Below are positions 22,186 through 22,836 of a stretch of DNA of 22,836 bases, piece after piece (the first letter of the stretch is position 1; every line of letters starts with the position of its first letter). The notes beneath the pieces were generated by a model. It saw only the letters and a program-made list of their open reading frames with translations, did not search any database and was not told the DNA's origin. The stretch is from positions 1-22,836 of IMG/VR virus record IMGVR_UViG_3300009370_000180. The stretch is one strand, 5' to 3'. This DNA comes from a virus. The translations under genes and the position numbers were made by a program.

Positions 22186-22215
22186 TATATAATAGATTTT
22201 TAATTAATATATTTG
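22186..22215 (-). promoter_or_regulatory. Late promoter-like element D
   Basis: The minus strand reads CAAAT (22215-22211), 14 bases, TCTATTATATA (22196-22186), ending only two bases before the protease ATG (22183). It lies in the short gap after the tape-measure stop. If it is a promoter, the message would be leaderless or nearly so. Confidence 0.6.
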
Positions 22216-22219
22216 ATTT

Positions 22220-22836
22220 TTAAATTGTAGCCCTTCTTCTAATTGCGGCTAATTTGTCTTGATTGTTTGTTATGTCATCACTTACAACATAAGCTTGTAC
22301 AGGATCAGGTTTAAGACCACCGCCTAGTTCAAAAGTACCACCCATCATTTGAGGTGCAGGGGGTTGTGCTGAAGCTGTTGCTATTGATCCCGCTGATATA
22401 CCACCACCACTTTCACTTCCAGGCGTAGGTGTATTTAATATATCCCTAACTTGCAACATACCGAAAGCACCTGTTGCAACGGCTTGTGCAATATTCCAGG
22501 GGCCATAAGGTGTTGCACCTAAAGCTGCTGTTATAGCTTCTTTTGTATTCATAATAGCCATAGCTACTGCTACTGCCTTTCCTACTGCGCTTCCCTCTCC
22601 TGCTATCTTCATAGCTACATCTGAAGTTAATTGAAGTGTCTTTACTTTAGCATCTGCTGTCTTTTCAGCTAGTAGTTTTTCAGTATCAGACGTTTTTTTA
22701 GCATTTTCTTGTTGTTTTTTATTCCAAGCATCATTATCTGCAATTATTTTATCCCATTTTGCATTATCTGCATCTTCTAATTCTTTTTCGTTTGCTTTAA
22801 TTTCTGCTGCTATCTCATTTCTTAAAGTATTAACTT
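22220..22836 (-). CDS. Tape measure protein, C-terminal part (cut by window edge)
   Basis: The frame is open from the right edge (about 205 codons visible). The first ~75 residues are a charged coiled coil (EIKANEKELEDADNAKWDKI). A hydrophobic Ala-rich segment follows (VGKAVAVAMAIMNTKEAITA), then LGATPYGPWNIAQAVATGAF and a Pro/Gly/Ser-rich tail (PTPGSESGGGISAGS). This coiled-coil plus Ala-rich hydrophobic layout is typical of the C-terminus of phage tail tape measure proteins. The next gene is a head protease, so this gene ends the tail module. An internal ATG at 22612 is not the start. Confidence 0.7.
   Translation of the reverse strand, partial: VNTLRNEIAAEIKANEKELEDADNAKWDKIIADNDAWNKKQQENAKKTSDTEKLLAEKTADAKVKTLQLTSDVAMKIAGEGSAVGKAVAVAMAIMNTKEAITAALGATPYGPWNIAQAVATGAFGMLQVRDILNTPTPGSESGGGISAGSIATASAQPPAPQMMGGTFELGGGLKPDPVQAYVVSDDITNNQDKLAAIRRRATI

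Noticed and set aside
1-22836. Direct terminal repeats or overlapping ends that would make the window a complete circular genome
   Set aside because: The first and last ~50 bases share no match, and genes are cut at both ends, so the window is a partial segment.
1-22836. TET/JBP oxygenase, DNA methyltransferase or hydroxymethylase partner for the glycosyltransferase
   Set aside because: No protein here shows the HxD...H oxygenase pattern, methyltransferase motifs or a thymidylate synthase-like sequence.

Overview
The window is a gene-dense, AT-rich stretch of a tailed bacteriophage. Every supportable gene lies on the minus strand, so transcription runs from position 22836 towards position 1. 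The host is most likely a member of the Bacteroidota, probably a marine flavobacterium. The grounds are the absence of Shine-Dalgarno sites, the AT-rich leaders, a TATATTTG promoter box with a 19-base spacer, and the family mix (XkdF-like protease, DUF5675, DUF3127, DUF6712, a TET-associated-type glycosyltransferase). A tape-measure-like protein, tail assembly chaperones and a tail-tube candidate point to a long-tailed virion, siphovirus-like. No integrase, repressor, tRNA or CRISPR array was seen.

Layout in transcription order. (1) 22836-14278, head and structural module: C-terminus of a tape-measure-like protein, prohead protease, scaffold, major capsid protein, tail-tube candidate, LamG protein, small structural protein, second LamG protein, portal with an extra C-terminal domain, and a DUF6712 head-tail connector candidate. 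(2) 14278-12591, small basic and membrane proteins (holin candidates), a DUF5675 protein and a calcineurin-like phosphoesterase. (3) 12590-12323, a control region with four ATTAACA-type repeats at an exact 12-base period, a hairpin and a Bacteroidota-type promoter. (4) 12322-5859, early, replication and accessory genes: small unknowns, a strand-annealing candidate, an SSB-like DUF3127 protein, a DnaA-domain-IV-like protein, a replication initiator candidate, a winged-helix protein, NinG, a sigma-region-4-like protein, two zinc-ribbon proteins and DUF3310. (5) 5829-1994, one tightly overlapping unit: ParB-like protein, TET-associated-type glycosyltransferase, sugar-nucleotide epimerase, small terminase, large terminase. 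(6) 1883-1, start of the tail module: tail assembly chaperone with a predicted -1 frameshift, two structural proteins and the first 16 codons of another gene.

The tape-measure C-terminus at the right edge and the tail genes running off the left edge fit one tail module cut by the window ends. On a circular map the late region would run terminase, tail, head, portal, so that the large terminase and portal are separated by the whole early region.

The observations most worth following are: a bipartite promoter-like element (CAAAT, 14 bases, TCTATTATATA) exact before three late genes and degenerate before two more; the predicted frameshift in the tail chaperone at T-TTT-TTT; the ParB, glycosyltransferase and epimerase genes joined to the terminase genes, which suggests sugar decoration of phage DNA just before packaging; and the 12-base-period repeats overlapping the early promoter.
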